Of a stretch of 64,000 bases of DNA, positions 7,706 through 17,308 are shown piece by piece. A model generated the notes under the pieces. That model ran no database searches. It had not been told where the DNA came from and was given only the letters and a program-made list of their open reading frames with translations. Every line of letters begins with the position of its first letter. Position 1 is the stretch's first letter. The stretch comes from an uncultured Pelagibacteraceae bacterium. GTDB lineage: Bacteria; Pseudomonadota; Alphaproteobacteria; Pelagibacterales; Pelagibacteraceae. The translations under genes were made by a program, and so were the position numbers. The stretch is taken from the NCBI GenBank assembly GCA_902597865.1, contig CACJZL010000005.1:1-64000 (forward strand). Direction: 5' to 3'.

Positions 7706-10477
7706 ATGGCTGAATTAAATAAAAAAAAACATTTTTATCTTATTGATGGTTCTGGGTATATTTTTCGAGCATATTATGCTCTTCCTCCTCTATCTAGAAA
7801 GTCAGATGGGTTACCAACAGGTGCTGTTGCAGGATTTTGCAATATGCTTTTTAAATTGTTAGAGGATGCAAAATCAAAAGAAAATAAAGAGAAACCAACT
7901 CACTTCGTGGTTATTTTTGACTCTGCTAGAAAAAATTTCAGAAACGATATTTATGAGGACTATAAAGCGAATAGATCAGACGCACCCGATGATTTGATAC
8001 CTCAGTTTGAATATATTCGAAAATCTGTAGAGGCTTTTAATATTCCTGCTGTTGAAATGATTAACTATGAAGCCGACGATTTAATTGCAACTTATTCAAA
8101 ACAAATTACTAAACTTGGGTCTGATGTAACCATTGTTTCATCAGATAAGGATTTAATGCAGCTCCATGACAAAAAAGTAAGAATTTATGATCCTATGAAA
8201 AATAAATTTATCAAGAAAGAGGATGTAATTGCTAAATTTGGAGTTACTTCAGATAAGGTTATTGATGTTCAATCTTTAGCTGGTGATTCAAGTGATAACG
8301 TGCCAGGTGTTCCTGGCATTGGAGTAAAAACAGCAGCAGAATTAATAAATAAATTTGGAAGTTTAGAAGAACTTCTAAAAAATGCTGAAACAATAAAGCA
8401 AAATAAAAGACGAGAAACAATTATTGAAAATAAAGATAAAGCATTAATAAGTAAGAAACTAGTAACCTTAAAAAATGATGTACCTGTCAAAAATAAATTA
8501 GATGATTTTTTATTGAAGGAAATTGACAAAAAAAAACTCTTCAATTTTTTAAGAGATATGGAGTTTAATAGACTGCTAAGTTCAGCGATCTCAACATATG
8601 GAGAAATTGATTTTGAAAATGAAAATAAAGAACAAACGCAAAAGACAAAAGATAATCTCTCAAAATCAAACTATAATTTGATAAAGAACGAGAACGAATT
8701 AAAAAAATTAATACACAAAATAGAGGAAGTCGGAGAACTTGCTATTGATACAGAAACAAACTCTCTTAACCCGCACCTTGCTAAATTAGTTGGTATATCT
8801 ATATCTTTTAAAATAGGTGAAGCTTATTATGTTCCTTTAAATCATTCTAATGGGAAAAATTTGGATGAAAAAAATATACTTAAAATTTTAAAGCCATTAT
8901 TAGAAGATAAAACCATTAAAAAAATCGGTCAAAATATAAAATTTGATTACATAATTTTTTATCATAGAGGCATAGAAATGAAATTTTTGGAAGACACAAT
9001 GTTGATGTCTTACGTTTTAGATGCTGGAAAAAATAAACATAACATGGATGAATTATCAAAAATACATTTAGATCATCAAACAATATCTTATAAAGACTTG
9101 GTAGGAATTGGAAAAAAACAAATAACCTTTGATGATGTAGATATTGATCAAGCAAAAGATTATGCAGCCGAAGATGCCGATGTTACTTATAGGTTATACA
9201 AAAAGTTTTTGAAAGATATCAAAGAAGAAAAATTAGTAAATATTTACGAGTCTTTTGAAAAACCAATGATTGAAATTTTGGCTAAAATGGAAATCAGTGG
9301 AATAAAATTGGACAAAGATTTCTTATTAAAACTTTCAAAAAAATTTGAAAAAAAAATAACTGAATTAGAAAAAGACATTTTCAAAATATCTAAAAAGAAA
9401 TTTAAAATTGGTTCAACAAAACAGCTCGGTGAAATAATGTACAATGATTTAAAAATTTCAGCATTAAAAAAAACAAAAAAAGGAAGCTTTGCCACGAGTG
9501 CCAGTGTTTTGGAAGATCTGGCATTTAAAGGACATGAATTACCTAAGTTAGTCTTAGAATGGAGGCAAATTTCAAAGCTTCAGAATACATATTCAGACTC
9601 ACTTCCAGAATTTATCAATCCTGTATCAAAAAGAGTTCATACATCTTTTTTGTTGGCAGCTACAACAACTGGAAGGTTAGCATCAAGTGATCCAAATTTA
9701 CAAAATATTCCAATTAAGTCTGAAGATGGAAAAGAAATAAGAAAAGCCTTTATTTCAGAAAAAGGAAATTCACTTTTATCTGCTGATTATAATCAAATTG
9801 AAATGAGAATACTTTCTGATTTAGCAGATGTGAAAGAATTAAAAAAAGCGTTCAATAATAATGAAGATATTCATTCTTTAACAGCTAGCCAAATTTTTAA
9901 CGTAGAAATTAATAAAGTCACTAAAGAGATGAGGAGAAAAGCAAAGGCAATTAATTTTGGTATTATCTATGGTATTTCACAGTATGGACTAGCTAAACAA
10001 ATTTCTGTTTCAACAGCTGATGCTGAAATTTTTCTAAAGGCGTATTTTAAAAAATTCCCTGAGATAAAAGACTACATGTCGTCCACAATAAAACATTGTA
10101 GAAGGAGTGGATTTGTTAACAATATTTTTGGGAGAAAAACACACATTATAGGTATTAATGATAAGAATTTTAATATTAGAAACTTTCAAGAAAGGGCAGC
10201 GATTAACGCACCAATACAAGGGTCAGCATCAGAATTAATGCGAATAGCGATGATAAGAATTTTTAATAAACTTAATGATGATATAAAATTTAAAACAAAA
10301 TTATTATTGCAAATTCACGATGAACTAATATTTGAAATACCTAATAACGAACTAGATAGAATCAAAAAACTAATTAAAACAGAAATGACCAGTGTTAAAT
10401 CAAGTGAGCATCACACTTTCTCTATACCTATTCTAGTAGATGTAAATATTGGGGATAATTGGGGTATGTTGCATTAA
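7706..10477 (+). CDS. polA: DNA polymerase I
   Basis: The 923-residue protein is a full-length DNA polymerase I. The N-terminal 5'-3' exonuclease covers about residues 8-290 (YLIDGSGYIFRAYYA, EADDLIATY, GVPGIGVKTA). The 3'-5' exonuclease follows with intact acidic motifs (AIDTETNS, GQNIKFDY, YAAEDADVTY), then the polymerase with motif A SADYNQIEMRIL, motif B RRKAKAINFGIIYG and motif C LQIHDELIFE. Both nuclease sites look active, so it should excise Okazaki primers, repair DNA and proofread. It is divergent from the ABC ATPase gene and followed by a hairpin. Confidence 0.98.
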   Translation: MAELNKKKHFYLIDGSGYIFRAYYALPPLSRKSDGLPTGAVAGFCNMLFKLLEDAKSKENKEKPTHFVVIFDSARKNFRNDIYEDYKANRSDAPDDLIPQFEYIRKSVEAFNIPAVEMINYEADDLIATYSKQITKLGSDVTIVSSDKDLMQLHDKKVRIYDPMKNKFIKKEDVIAKFGVTSDKVIDVQSLAGDSSDNVPGVPGIGVKTAAELINKFGSLEELLKNAETIKQNKRRETIIENKDKALISKKLVTLKNDVPVKNKLDDFLLKEIDKKKLFNFLRDMEFNRLLSSAISTYGEIDFENENKEQTQKTKDNLSKSNYNLIKNENELKKLIHKIEEVGELAIDTETNSLNPHLAKLVGISISFKIGEAYYVPLNHSNGKNLDEKNILKILKPLLEDKTIKKIGQNIKFDYIIFYHRGIEMKFLEDTMLMSYVLDAGKNKHNMDELSKIHLDHQTISYKDLVGIGKKQITFDDVDIDQAKDYAAEDADVTYRLYKKFLKDIKEEKLVNIYESFEKPMIEILAKMEISGIKLDKDFLLKLSKKFEKKITELEKDIFKISKKKFKIGSTKQLGEIMYNDLKISALKKTKKGSFATSASVLEDLAFKGHELPKLVLEWRQISKLQNTYSDSLPEFINPVSKRVHTSFLLAATTTGRLASSDPNLQNIPIKSEDGKEIRKAFISEKGNSLLSADYNQIEMRILSDLADVKELKKAFNNNEDIHSLTASQIFNVEINKVTKEMRRKAKAINFGIIYGISQYGLAKQISVSTADAEIFLKAYFKKFPEIKDYMSSTIKHCRRSGFVNNIFGRKTHIIGINDKNFNIRNFQERAAINAPIQGSASELMRIAMIRIFNKLNDDIKFKTKLLLQIHDELIFEIPNNELDRIKKLIKTEMTSVKSSEHHTFSIPILVDVNIGDNWGMLH

Positions 10478-10492
10478 ATATTAGTGTATTGT

Positions 10493-10518
10493 CTAAATTG
10501 GGACAATTTAGTATTTTT
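10493..10518 (+). terminator. Probable intrinsic terminator after polA
   Basis: CTAAATTG (10493-10500) and CAATTTAG (10504-10511) form a perfect eight-pair stem with the loop GGA, followed by TATTTTT. It lies 15 bases after the polA stop. The tract merges with a TATATT element (10518-10523) just ahead of chvI, so this stretch may serve as both polA terminator and chvI promoter or operator. Confidence 0.55.
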
Positions 10519-10528
10519 ATATTAGGCT

Positions 10529-11227
10529 ATGACACAAACAATTGCACTAATAGATGATGACAGAAATATTCTTACCAGCTTAAGTATTGCCTTAGAAAAA
10601 GAAGGTTTTAAAGTCCAAACTTATTTAGATGGAGAGAGTGCGCTTATAGGATTGACAAGAACACCTCCAGACTTAGCAATTGTTGATATTAAAATGCCTA
10701 AAATGGATGGTGAAGAGTTGCTTAAAAAATTAAGAAAAAAAAGTTCATTACCAGTAATTTTTTTAACCTCAAAAGATGAGGAAGTAGATGAACTTTTAGG
10801 TTTAAAGTTAGGGGCAGATGACTTTGTAAAAAAATCTGGTGGTTTTTCAATAAAAGTTTTAGTTGAGAGAATTAGGGTCCAACTTAGAAAGAAAAATATT
10901 AGTGTAGATGATAGTAAAAACATTATTACTCATGGCAAACTCAAATTAGATCCCTCACAACTTGAGTGTGAATGGGACGGAAAACAGTTGCCAGATAAAT
11001 TGACAACAACAGAATTTTTAATCGTTCAAGAACTTGCTAAAAGACCCGGGATAATTAAAGAGAGAGCACAATTGATGGATATTGCGTATAGAGAAGATAC
11101 TGATATCGAAGATAGAACTATTGATAGTCACGTTAAAAGAATTAGAAAAAAATTTAAAAAAATTGACTCGAGTTTTTCCGCAATAGAAACAAGGTATGGA
11201 AGTGGCTATAGGTGGAATGTTAATTAA
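10529..11227 (+). CDS. chvI: ChvI-type response regulator (OmpR family)
   Basis: The receiver domain starts with [20 protein letters not shown], nearly the standard ChvI sequence; the phospho-acceptor aspartate lies in [12 protein letters not shown] near residue 52, and a winged-helix domain covers about residues 130-230 ([21 protein letters not shown]). ChvI regulates envelope and acid-stress genes in rhizobia and relatives. Unusually, the conserved Lys-Pro after GADDF is replaced by FVKKSGGFS: lysine is kept but the cis-proline is gone. There is no clear Shine-Dalgarno; a TATATT box ends five bases before the ATG, so the mRNA could be leaderless. chvG follows with a one-base TAATG overlap. 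Confidence 0.92.
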   Translation: MTQTIALIDDDRNILTSLSIALEKEGFKVQTYLDGESALIGLTRTPPDLAIVDIKMPKMDGEELLKKLRKKSSLPVIFLTSKDEEVDELLGLKLGADDFVKKSGGFSIKVLVERIRVQLRKKNISVDDSKNIITHGKLKLDPSQLECEWDGKQLPDKLTTTEFLIVQELAKRPGIIKERAQLMDIAYREDTDIEDRTIDSHVKRIRKKFKKIDSSFSAIETRYGSGYRWNVN

Positions 11228-12765
11228 TGTTTTCTTCACTCATCAAAAACCTCTCTATTCTTAAAAAATTTTTATTCATCAATCTTTTAATCTTTATATT
11301 TATTGGTACATTAACCATAATCTACCTTAATTACGTTCAACCAAACTTAATTAAAAAAAAAACTTCTCTCCAAATTGAAGTTATAAATAATACAATTAAT
11401 AATCTTAATAGACTAAATATTGAATTTGAAAAAAACGAGGTAAAAAAATTTTTATTATCGACAAGATTTTTATTTCAAAATCTTGATAGGGTTATTTTTT
11501 TTAATGAGTCATTTGAGATTTTAGCAGACACAGATACACTCGATCTTGACCCAAGATCCTTTTCATCAAGAATTGAAATAGTTGAATTTGATTTACAAAA
11601 TAATCAAGATAAAGAAAAATCTACAGATGAATTAATTAATTCAGAAAAAAAGAGTGAATTTAAAGAAACACTTCAGGAATATTCAATATCGGATGATTAT
11701 GGTAAGCCTGTTACTTTTACAAATGAAACTTATAATAAATTTAAATTATCAACGATAAAGAATGTTTTGATTGATGATGAAAATGTAGGGTATATTCTGA
11801 TATCTCAAAACGCCAATGATGTAAAAACAGCAATCAATGAAAGAAAAACTTTTGTAATTCGTACAGCAATATTAATCGCAGTTGTAATCTTTATTTTTTC
11901 ATTGGTGTTAAATAGATATTTTTTAAAACCAATTAAAAATCTCGTAAATTACACTGAAAATATTAAAGAAAAGAGTAAAAAGAAAATAGATATTAAAAGT
12001 TTAATAAAACGAAATGATGAACTGGGAACTTTGTCACTATCTTTAGATGAAATGACAAATGAATTACAAAAACGAGTAAACACAGCTGAAAACTTCTCCA
12101 CAGATTTAGTTCATGAAATTAGAAATCCTTTAGCTTCACTTAAAAGTGCATCTGAATTATTAGAAGTTACCAACAGCAACCCTGAAAAGGAAAAATTAAC
12201 AAAAATTTTGACTCACGATGTAGAGAGAATTGAAAGATTAATAACTGATTATTCCCAGATGCTTAAAGATGAAGTTGCGATCACAAGGGAAAGCATGAAA
12301 ATTTTAGACTTAAAAAAAATTGCTGACTCAGTTGTTGATGACTTTAATGCCATATACAATTCAAAACGGGGTATTAATATAGATTTACAGTTTAAAAATT
12401 CTGGCGAAAAATTTAATATTAAAGGTATCGAAAATAGGATTGAACAAGTCTTAGCAAACCTTCTCGAAAATTCTATTTCATTTAGCAAAGATAATCAGAA
12501 TATTGTAGTTAAACTCTCTGAGAAAAAAGATGGAAAAATTTCTCTCAGTGTAATTGATGAAGGAATTGGGTTTAAAGAAAAAAATACGGATAAGATCTTT
12601 AAAAGATTTTATAGCAACAGACCGGATAAATTTGGTGAACACTCTGGATTAGGATTGAATATTGTTAAAAATCTAGTTGATCTTCATGGAGGTCAAGTAA
12701 TCGCATCTAATAATGTTAATAAAAAGGGAGCAAAAGTAGAAATTATTTTTCCAAAATTAAATTGA
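11227..12765 (+). CDS. chvG: ChvG-type sensor histidine kinase
   Basis: The 512-residue membrane kinase has an N-terminal transmembrane segment near residues 14-36, a periplasmic region of about 170 residues, a second membrane segment near 212-232 and a HAMP region (FLKPIKNLVNYTENIKE). The phosphoacceptor histidine is in DLVHEIRNPLASLKSASELL near residue 298; ATP-binding boxes are NLLENSISFS (N), DEGIGF (G1) and SGLGLNIVKNLVDLHGG (G2). It pairs with ChvI, encoded just upstream with a one-base overlap. The periplasmic sensor domain is acidic and lysine-rich with little recognisable similarity. In many relatives hprK and PTS genes follow; here ahcY does. Confidence 0.92.
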   Translation: MFSSLIKNLSILKKFLFINLLIFIFIGTLTIIYLNYVQPNLIKKKTSLQIEVINNTINNLNRLNIEFEKNEVKKFLLSTRFLFQNLDRVIFFNESFEILADTDTLDLDPRSFSSRIEIVEFDLQNNQDKEKSTDELINSEKKSEFKETLQEYSISDDYGKPVTFTNETYNKFKLSTIKNVLIDDENVGYILISQNANDVKTAINERKTFVIRTAILIAVVIFIFSLVLNRYFLKPIKNLVNYTENIKEKSKKKIDIKSLIKRNDELGTLSLSLDEMTNELQKRVNTAENFSTDLVHEIRNPLASLKSASELLEVTNSNPEKEKLTKILTHDVERIERLITDYSQMLKDEVAITRESMKILDLKKIADSVVDDFNAIYNSKRGINIDLQFKNSGEKFNIKGIENRIEQVLANLLENSISFSKDNQNIVVKLSEKKDGKISLSVIDEGIGFKEKNTDKIFKRFYSNRPDKFGEHSGLGLNIVKNLVDLHGGQVIASNNVNKKGAKVEIIFPKLN

Positions 12766-12807
12766 TATATTGAATAAATTATTCTTTAATGTAAAAGATT
12801 TGCAAAA

Positions 12808-14094
12808 ATGAGTGATTATAAAGTAAAAGACATAAACTTAGCTGAGTTCGGTAGAAAAGAAATCTCTCTTGCGGAGACTGAAATGCCTGGACTTATGGCA
12901 TTAAGAAAAGAATACAAAGGAAAGTCTCCTTTAAAAGGAGCTAGAATTTTAGGTTGTCTGCACATGACAATTCAAACCGCTGTGCTTATTGAGACATTAG
13001 TAGCTCTTGGTGCAGAGTGTAGATGGTCATCATGCAATATTTTTTCAACACAAGATCATGCGGCTGCAGCGATAGCAAAAGCTGGAATACCCGTGTTTGC
13101 TTGGAAAGGTGAAACAGAGGAAGAGTATTGGTGGTGTGTGAAGCAAACAATCGAGGGTAAAAAAGATTGGAAACCAAACATGATTTTAGATGATGGTGGT
13201 GATTTAACAGCTCTAATGCATAAAGATTATAAACATTTAATGAAAGATGTTAAAGGTCTGTCAGAAGAGACAACGACAGGTGTTTTAGCATTAAAAAAAA
13301 TGGAGAGCGAAGGGACATTATTAGTGCCGGCCATAAATGTTAATGACTCAGTGACAAAATCAAAATTTGATAATTTATATGGGTGTAGGGAAAGTTTAGT
13401 CGACGGAATTAAAAGAGCTACAGATGTGATGATGTCAGGTAAAGTTGCAATTGTTGCAGGATTTGGTGATGTGGGCAAAGGTAGCGCAGCATCATTGAGG
13501 CAATCTGGAGCAAGAGTTATGATCACTGAGACTGATCCAATATGCGCCTTACAAGCAGCGATGGAAGGTTATGAAGTGGTCTTAATGGATGAAATGATTA
13601 AAGAGGCGGACATAGTGGTAACCGCGACTGGAAATAAAGATATTATAACAGCAGATCACATGAGAGAAATGAAGGATAGAGCGATACTATGTAATATTGG
13701 ACACTTTGATAATGAAATTCAGGTTGAAGCATTAAAAAATTATAAATGGGATGAAATTAAACCACAAGTGCACGAGATAGAATTACCAAGTAAAAAAAGG
13801 ATTATTCTTTTAGCTGAAGGCAGGCTTGTTAATCTTGGATGTGCAACAGGTCACCCAAGTTTTGTAATGAGTGCATCTTTTACAAATCAAGTAACTGCTC
13901 AAATAGAACTTTGGAATAATTCTTCTAAATATGAAAAAAAGGTTTATGTTTTACCAAAACATCTTGATGAAAAAGTAGCTATGTTACACTTAGATAAAGT
14001 GGGCGCAAAGTTAACAAAACTGTCAAAAGAACAGGCCGATTACATAAGCGTAAAACAAGAAGGACCATATAAGCCAGATGCTTACCGCTACTAA
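12808..14094 (+). CDS. ahcY: Adenosylhomocysteinase (S-adenosylhomocysteine hydrolase)
   Basis: The 428-residue NAD-dependent enzyme splits S-adenosylhomocysteine into adenosine and homocysteine, clearing the by-product of methyl transfer. Motifs include [14 protein letters not shown] near residue 51, [15 protein letters not shown] near 76, the NAD-binding loop [16 protein letters not shown] near 217 and the C-terminal KPDAYRY. The long alphaproteobacterial insertion (about 40 residues) seen in some homologues appears short. The leader is only 42 bases, too short for the SAH riboswitch found upstream of ahcY in some proteobacteria. The end overlaps tsaE by 17 bases. Confidence 0.97.
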   Translation: MSDYKVKDINLAEFGRKEISLAETEMPGLMALRKEYKGKSPLKGARILGCLHMTIQTAVLIETLVALGAECRWSSCNIFSTQDHAAAAIAKAGIPVFAWKGETEEEYWWCVKQTIEGKKDWKPNMILDDGGDLTALMHKDYKHLMKDVKGLSEETTTGVLALKKMESEGTLLVPAINVNDSVTKSKFDNLYGCRESLVDGIKRATDVMMSGKVAIVAGFGDVGKGSAASLRQSGARVMITETDPICALQAAMEGYEVVLMDEMIKEADIVVTATGNKDIITADHMREMKDRAILCNIGHFDNEIQVEALKNYKWDEIKPQVHEIELPSKKRIILLAEGRLVNLGCATGHPSFVMSASFTNQVTAQIELWNNSSKYEKKVYVLPKHLDEKVAMLHLDKVGAKLTKLSKEQADYISVKQEGPYKPDAYRY

Positions 14095-14539
14095 TCGTAG
14101 CAATATAAAAATTTCTAAAGAAATTGAGTTAAAAAGATTTTCTGAGAAAACTTCTAAATTTATTAAAAAATTTAAAACAATTTTTTTATATGGTGAACTT
14201 GGAGTCGGTAAAACTACATTTGTTAAATATTTAATCAACAATTTACAAAAAAAGGAAAAAACCAGGATTACGGAAATACCTAGCCCAACATTTAATATAG
14301 TTTATGAGTACCGTATCAAGAAAAAAAGAATACAACATTTTGACTTGTATAGATTAAAAAAGAGGAAAGAATGTCTAAATATAGGTCTTTTTGAGGATGA
14401 CGATGTGATTTCAATTATTGAATGGCCAGAAAAAGTTCACTTTAAACCAAAAAAAAGGATAGAAATTTATTTCAAATATTTTGATAATTATAATTCGAGG
14501 CTATTAAAAATTAAATTTTTTGGAAAAAATGAAGCTTAA
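14078..14539 (+). CDS. tsaE: tRNA threonylcarbamoyladenosine synthesis ATPase TsaE
   Basis: The 153-residue P-loop protein has Walker [11 protein letters not shown] near residue 46, [10 protein letters not shown] near 74, HFDLYRL near 89 and IIEWPEK near 115, all marks of TsaE (YjeE). TsaE drives turnover of the TsaB-TsaD complex, which makes the t6A modification at position 37 of ANN-decoding tRNAs. It starts inside the last 17 bases of ahcY, and its own end overlaps amgK by 11 bases, so translation is tightly chained. The tsaE-amgK-murU order is common in alphaproteobacteria. Confidence 0.93.
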   Translation: MLTATNRSNIKISKEIELKRFSEKTSKFIKKFKTIFLYGELGVGKTTFVKYLINNLQKKEKTRITEIPSPTFNIVYEYRIKKKRIQHFDLYRLKKRKECLNIGLFEDDDVISIIEWPEKVHFKPKKRIEIYFKYFDNYNSRLLKIKFFGKNEA

Positions 14540-15458
14540 CAATAAAAAAGTAACTAAATTGGAAGGGGATGCTTCAGAACGAGAATTTTATAGATCAAAA
14601 AATTCCATAATAATTTTTTCCAAAAAAAATAAAAAAAAAAATTTATTGATCTATGATGCAATAAATAGAATACTTAATTCAAGCGGTATTAAAGCACCAA
14701 GATTATTAAAAAACAATTACAAAAAAAATTTAATAGAAGTGAACGATTTGGGAGATGTTACACTGCTCAAACTTCTCAAAAATAGAAAAAACAAAAAAAA
14801 AATTTTTATGAAAGTATTAGATTTATTATTTAAAGTTCAAAAAATAAAAAAATTTTATAATAAGGATTTTACAGGTAGAAACTATAAGATGGCAAGATAT
14901 TCAAAAGGTAAACTTTTGAGAGAGGCCTATTTGTTTATCGAATGGTATCTTCCTCGAAAACTTAGGAAGAAAAAATTAAATCAATTTAAAAAAAGATTTA
15001 AGAACATTTTTTTAAGATTATCAAAGGCAATTAAATTACCTGATGATGTTTTTGTGCATAGAGACTTTCATGTTTCAAATATAATGCTTAAGCAAAAAAA
15101 ATTTCATTTAATAGATAGTCAAGATGCAGTCATTGGAAACCCAGCTTATGATCTTGCCTCACTAATTGATGATGTAAGACTTAAAACCTCAAATAGTTTA
15201 AAAGAAGAAATGTTCAATCATTTTACAAAAAAATACTTAAATAAAGATCTTAAAAAATTTGAAAATGATTTTTTAATTTTATCTGTATTAAGAAACTTTA
15301 AAATTCTTGGAATTTTTTCAAGACTTGCAAAAAGAGATGATAAAAACGGATATCTTAAATATATTCCTTATACATGGAGTCTTATTAAATTAAGAACTAA
15401 AAATAGAAAAGTATTTGATGAGTTAAGGTTAATTTTGAATAACAATAAATTAATATAA
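14529..15458 (+). CDS. amgK: AmgK-like anomeric MurNAc/GlcNAc kinase (aminoglycoside phosphotransferase fold)
   Basis: A choline/aminoglycoside kinase-fold protein with catalytic loop VHRDFHVSNIML near residue 175 and metal-binding HLIDSQDAVIGNPAYDLASL near 192. In alphaproteobacteria and pseudomonads the enzyme next to TsaE and MurU phosphorylates MurNAc on C1, the first step of the cell-wall recycling route that bypasses de novo MurNAc synthesis. I chose the ATG at 14529; the TTG at 14520 adds three residues. The product (309 residues) is very lysine-rich. The adjacent murU supports the assignment. Confidence 0.83.
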   Translation: MKLNNKKVTKLEGDASEREFYRSKNSIIIFSKKNKKKNLLIYDAINRILNSSGIKAPRLLKNNYKKNLIEVNDLGDVTLLKLLKNRKNKKKIFMKVLDLLFKVQKIKKFYNKDFTGRNYKMARYSKGKLLREAYLFIEWYLPRKLRKKKLNQFKKRFKNIFLRLSKAIKLPDDVFVHRDFHVSNIMLKQKKFHLIDSQDAVIGNPAYDLASLIDDVRLKTSNSLKEEMFNHFTKKYLNKDLKKFENDFLILSVLRNFKILGIFSRLAKRDDKNGYLKYIPYTWSLIKLRTKNRKVFDELRLILNNNKLI

Positions 15459-15469
15459 AATTTAATTGT

Positions 15470-16165
15470 ATGAAAAAAATTGAGGTTGCGGTGATATTAG
15501 GTGCTGGTTTTGGAAAAAGATTATCTCCAATTACAAACGAAATTCCAAAACCTCTTGTTGAAATTGGAAATGAAACTATACTAGAAAAGACTATTAAACT
15601 TGTAAAAAAATTAAATCTCAAAAAAATTCTGATAAACACCCATTACAAACGAGACCAGCTTAAAAATTTTATTGGAAAAAAAAACTTTGATATTGATATA
15701 GAATTATTTGAGGAAGTCCCTGAAATTCTCAATACTGGCGGAGGAATTTTAAATATGATCATGGAAAACAAAAATGAATATTTTTTAACTTTTAATCCAG
15801 ATACTTTATGGAATGAAAATTATATTGATGAAATCTTAGAAATGGAAAATCAGTTTTTAAACTCAAATTCAAAAAATATTTTATTAGTGGTAAGTAAAGA
15901 TAAAAGCTTCGATCAAAATTTGATTGGAGACTTTAATCTTGAAGGGGACAAGCTTAATAAAACAAAGCCTTTAAATTTTATTTACACAGGATGTCAGATA
16001 TTAGAAAAGAAAATATTTAAAAAATTTAATAATAAATCTTTCCCAATGTCTGAGGTGTGGAATGATTTATTATCAAGAAATGAATTGATGGGTTTTGAAA
16101 GTAAAGTGAACTTTAAACATGTCACTAATTTCGATATTTATAATAGACTTTTAAAAAGCAACTAA
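15470..16165 (+). CDS. murU: MurU-like N-acetylmuramate alpha-1-phosphate uridylyltransferase
   Basis: The 231-residue nucleotidyltransferase begins with the sugar-1-phosphate nucleotidyl motif ILGAGFGKRLSPIT-IPKPL and has TGGGI near residue 83 and FNPDTLW near 106. It is expected to make UDP-MurNAc from MurNAc-1-phosphate supplied by AmgK, encoded 11 bases upstream. The G-A-G variant of the usual A-A-G in the nucleotide-binding loop is a small departure. Other sugar nucleotidyltransferases share this fold, so the substrate rests on context. The 3' end overlaps convergent gpmA by 15 bases. Confidence 0.83.
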   Translation: MKKIEVAVILGAGFGKRLSPITNEIPKPLVEIGNETILEKTIKLVKKLNLKKILINTHYKRDQLKNFIGKKNFDIDIELFEEVPEILNTGGGILNMIMENKNEYFLTFNPDTLWNENYIDEILEMENQFLNSNSKNILLVVSKDKSFDQNLIGDFNLEGDKLNKTKPLNFIYTGCQILEKKIFKKFNNKSFPMSEVWNDLLSRNELMGFESKVNFKHVTNFDIYNRLLKSN

Positions 16166-16870
16166 ATTTTTGGCTCTTTCTTGATCAAGATATGTTACAG
16201 ACGAAATTTGAAGTTTGTCCTCAAAAATTATTAAAAGAGGATTTGCGGTTGGTATTTCCATTTTAGCAATTTCCCTCTCATTAATTTTAAAAAGATACTT
16301 GCATAGAGCTCTTAAAGAATTTCCATGCGCTGAGATGCATACACCTTTACCATTTTGAAGATCTTTTAAGATCAATTCATTATAACAATCCACTACCCGT
16401 TTATGTGTATCTTTTAAAGACTCGGTATCTGGAATATCAGACACTGGAATTTCCTTATAGGTTTCTATATTGAGCGGATGGTAGGGGCTTTTCCTATCTA
16501 AAGCTCCAGGTTTGACATCCCATGATCTTCTAAATTGATGGATTTTCTCCTCTCCATATTTTTTTTTCATGTCTTCTTTATTTAAACCTGTAAGCTCTCC
16601 ATAATGTCTTTCATTTAATTGCCATTTTCTAGTAATTAAGTTTTCATCTTCATTTAATTCTTTCATTATAATTTTAAGAGTATCATTTGCCCTTTTTTGG
16701 AAGGAGCTATAAAAAGAATCAAGTTTAATTTTTTTCCCTCTTATTAATTCACCAGCTTTTTTAGCCTCAGCTCTACCTTTATCTGTTAATCCGACATCGA
16801 CCCAACCAGTAAATCTTTTTTGTTGGTTCCACTCACTTTGTCCATGCCTTATAAGAATAAGATGTTTCAT
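16151..16870 (-). CDS. gpmA: 2,3-bisphosphoglycerate-dependent phosphoglycerate mutase
   Basis: The 239-residue cytosolic enzyme interconverts 3- and 2-phosphoglycerate in glycolysis and gluconeogenesis. The phospho-histidine motif LIRHGQSEWNQQKRFTGW starts at residue 5; ERHYGELTGLNK near 89 and the second catalytic histidine in SAHGNSLRALCKYL near 184 are intact. Length is typical of dPGM (about 230-250). It is transcribed alone on the minus strand, divergent from a small membrane-protein gene and convergent with murU, overlapping its end. Confidence 0.97.
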   Translation of the reverse strand: MKHLILIRHGQSEWNQQKRFTGWVDVGLTDKGRAEAKKAGELIRGKKIKLDSFYSSFQKRANDTLKIIMKELNEDENLITRKWQLNERHYGELTGLNKEDMKKKYGEEKIHQFRRSWDVKPGALDRKSPYHPLNIETYKEIPVSDIPDTESLKDTHKRVVDCYNELILKDLQNGKGVCISAHGNSLRALCKYLFKINEREIAKMEIPTANPLLIIFEDKLQISSVTYLDQERAKNLVAF

Positions 16871-16915
16871 CGAAATATTTGATATATTAATTAATAAATA
16901 AAATAAATAAAATTA

Positions 16916-17308
16916 ATGAAAATTTTTACTAATAATCTTCAATTAATTTTCAAATTATCTAATATTTGTTTAATAATTTTATATCTATATCCAGGAAGTA
17001 TATTAGGTTTCTTTTTATATAATGATTTTAGTAATCAACCTAAAATCACAGGAGATTTATTTCAAATATCCTCAAATCACATTTACGCTTTTTCTCTAAT
17101 TTCAATTCTTGGTCTTTTCGCTTTTAAAACAAAAAAAAGATTATTTGCGTATTTGGTTTGTTTATCCATAGTCCTTGAACTTTTCCATTTGGTTATACCA
17201 AATCGCAGCTTTCAAATAGGTGATCTTAATGGTAACTTGTTGGGTGTAATAATACCCTTTTTGATTTATAAAGTTTATGAAATCTTTTTTCAAACCAAAA
17301 GAAAATAA
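16916..17308 (+). CDS. VanZ-like small membrane protein
   Basis: The 130-residue protein has about four hydrophobic segments (near residues 13-35, 58-73, 82-98 and 106-122). The stretch ELFHLVIPNRSFQIGDLNGNLLGV resembles the VanZ-like pattern (E-x-x-Q/H-x-x-x-x-x-R-x-x-x-x-x-D-x-x-x-N-x-x-G). VanZ-like proteins are poorly understood envelope proteins; one gives low-level teicoplanin resistance in Gram-positive bacteria, which does not apply here. Its 3' end overlaps the following secreted nuclease gene by 32 bases, so the two probably share a transcript. Confidence 0.65.
   Translation: MKIFTNNLQLIFKLSNICLIILYLYPGSILGFFLYNDFSNQPKITGDLFQISSNHIYAFSLISILGLFAFKTKKRLFAYLVCLSIVLELFHLVIPNRSFQIGDLNGNLLGVIIPFLIYKVYEIFFQTKRK

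Noticed and set aside
12766..12807. SAH riboswitch upstream of ahcY
   Set aside because: The gap is only 42 bases and shows no stem structure of the needed size.
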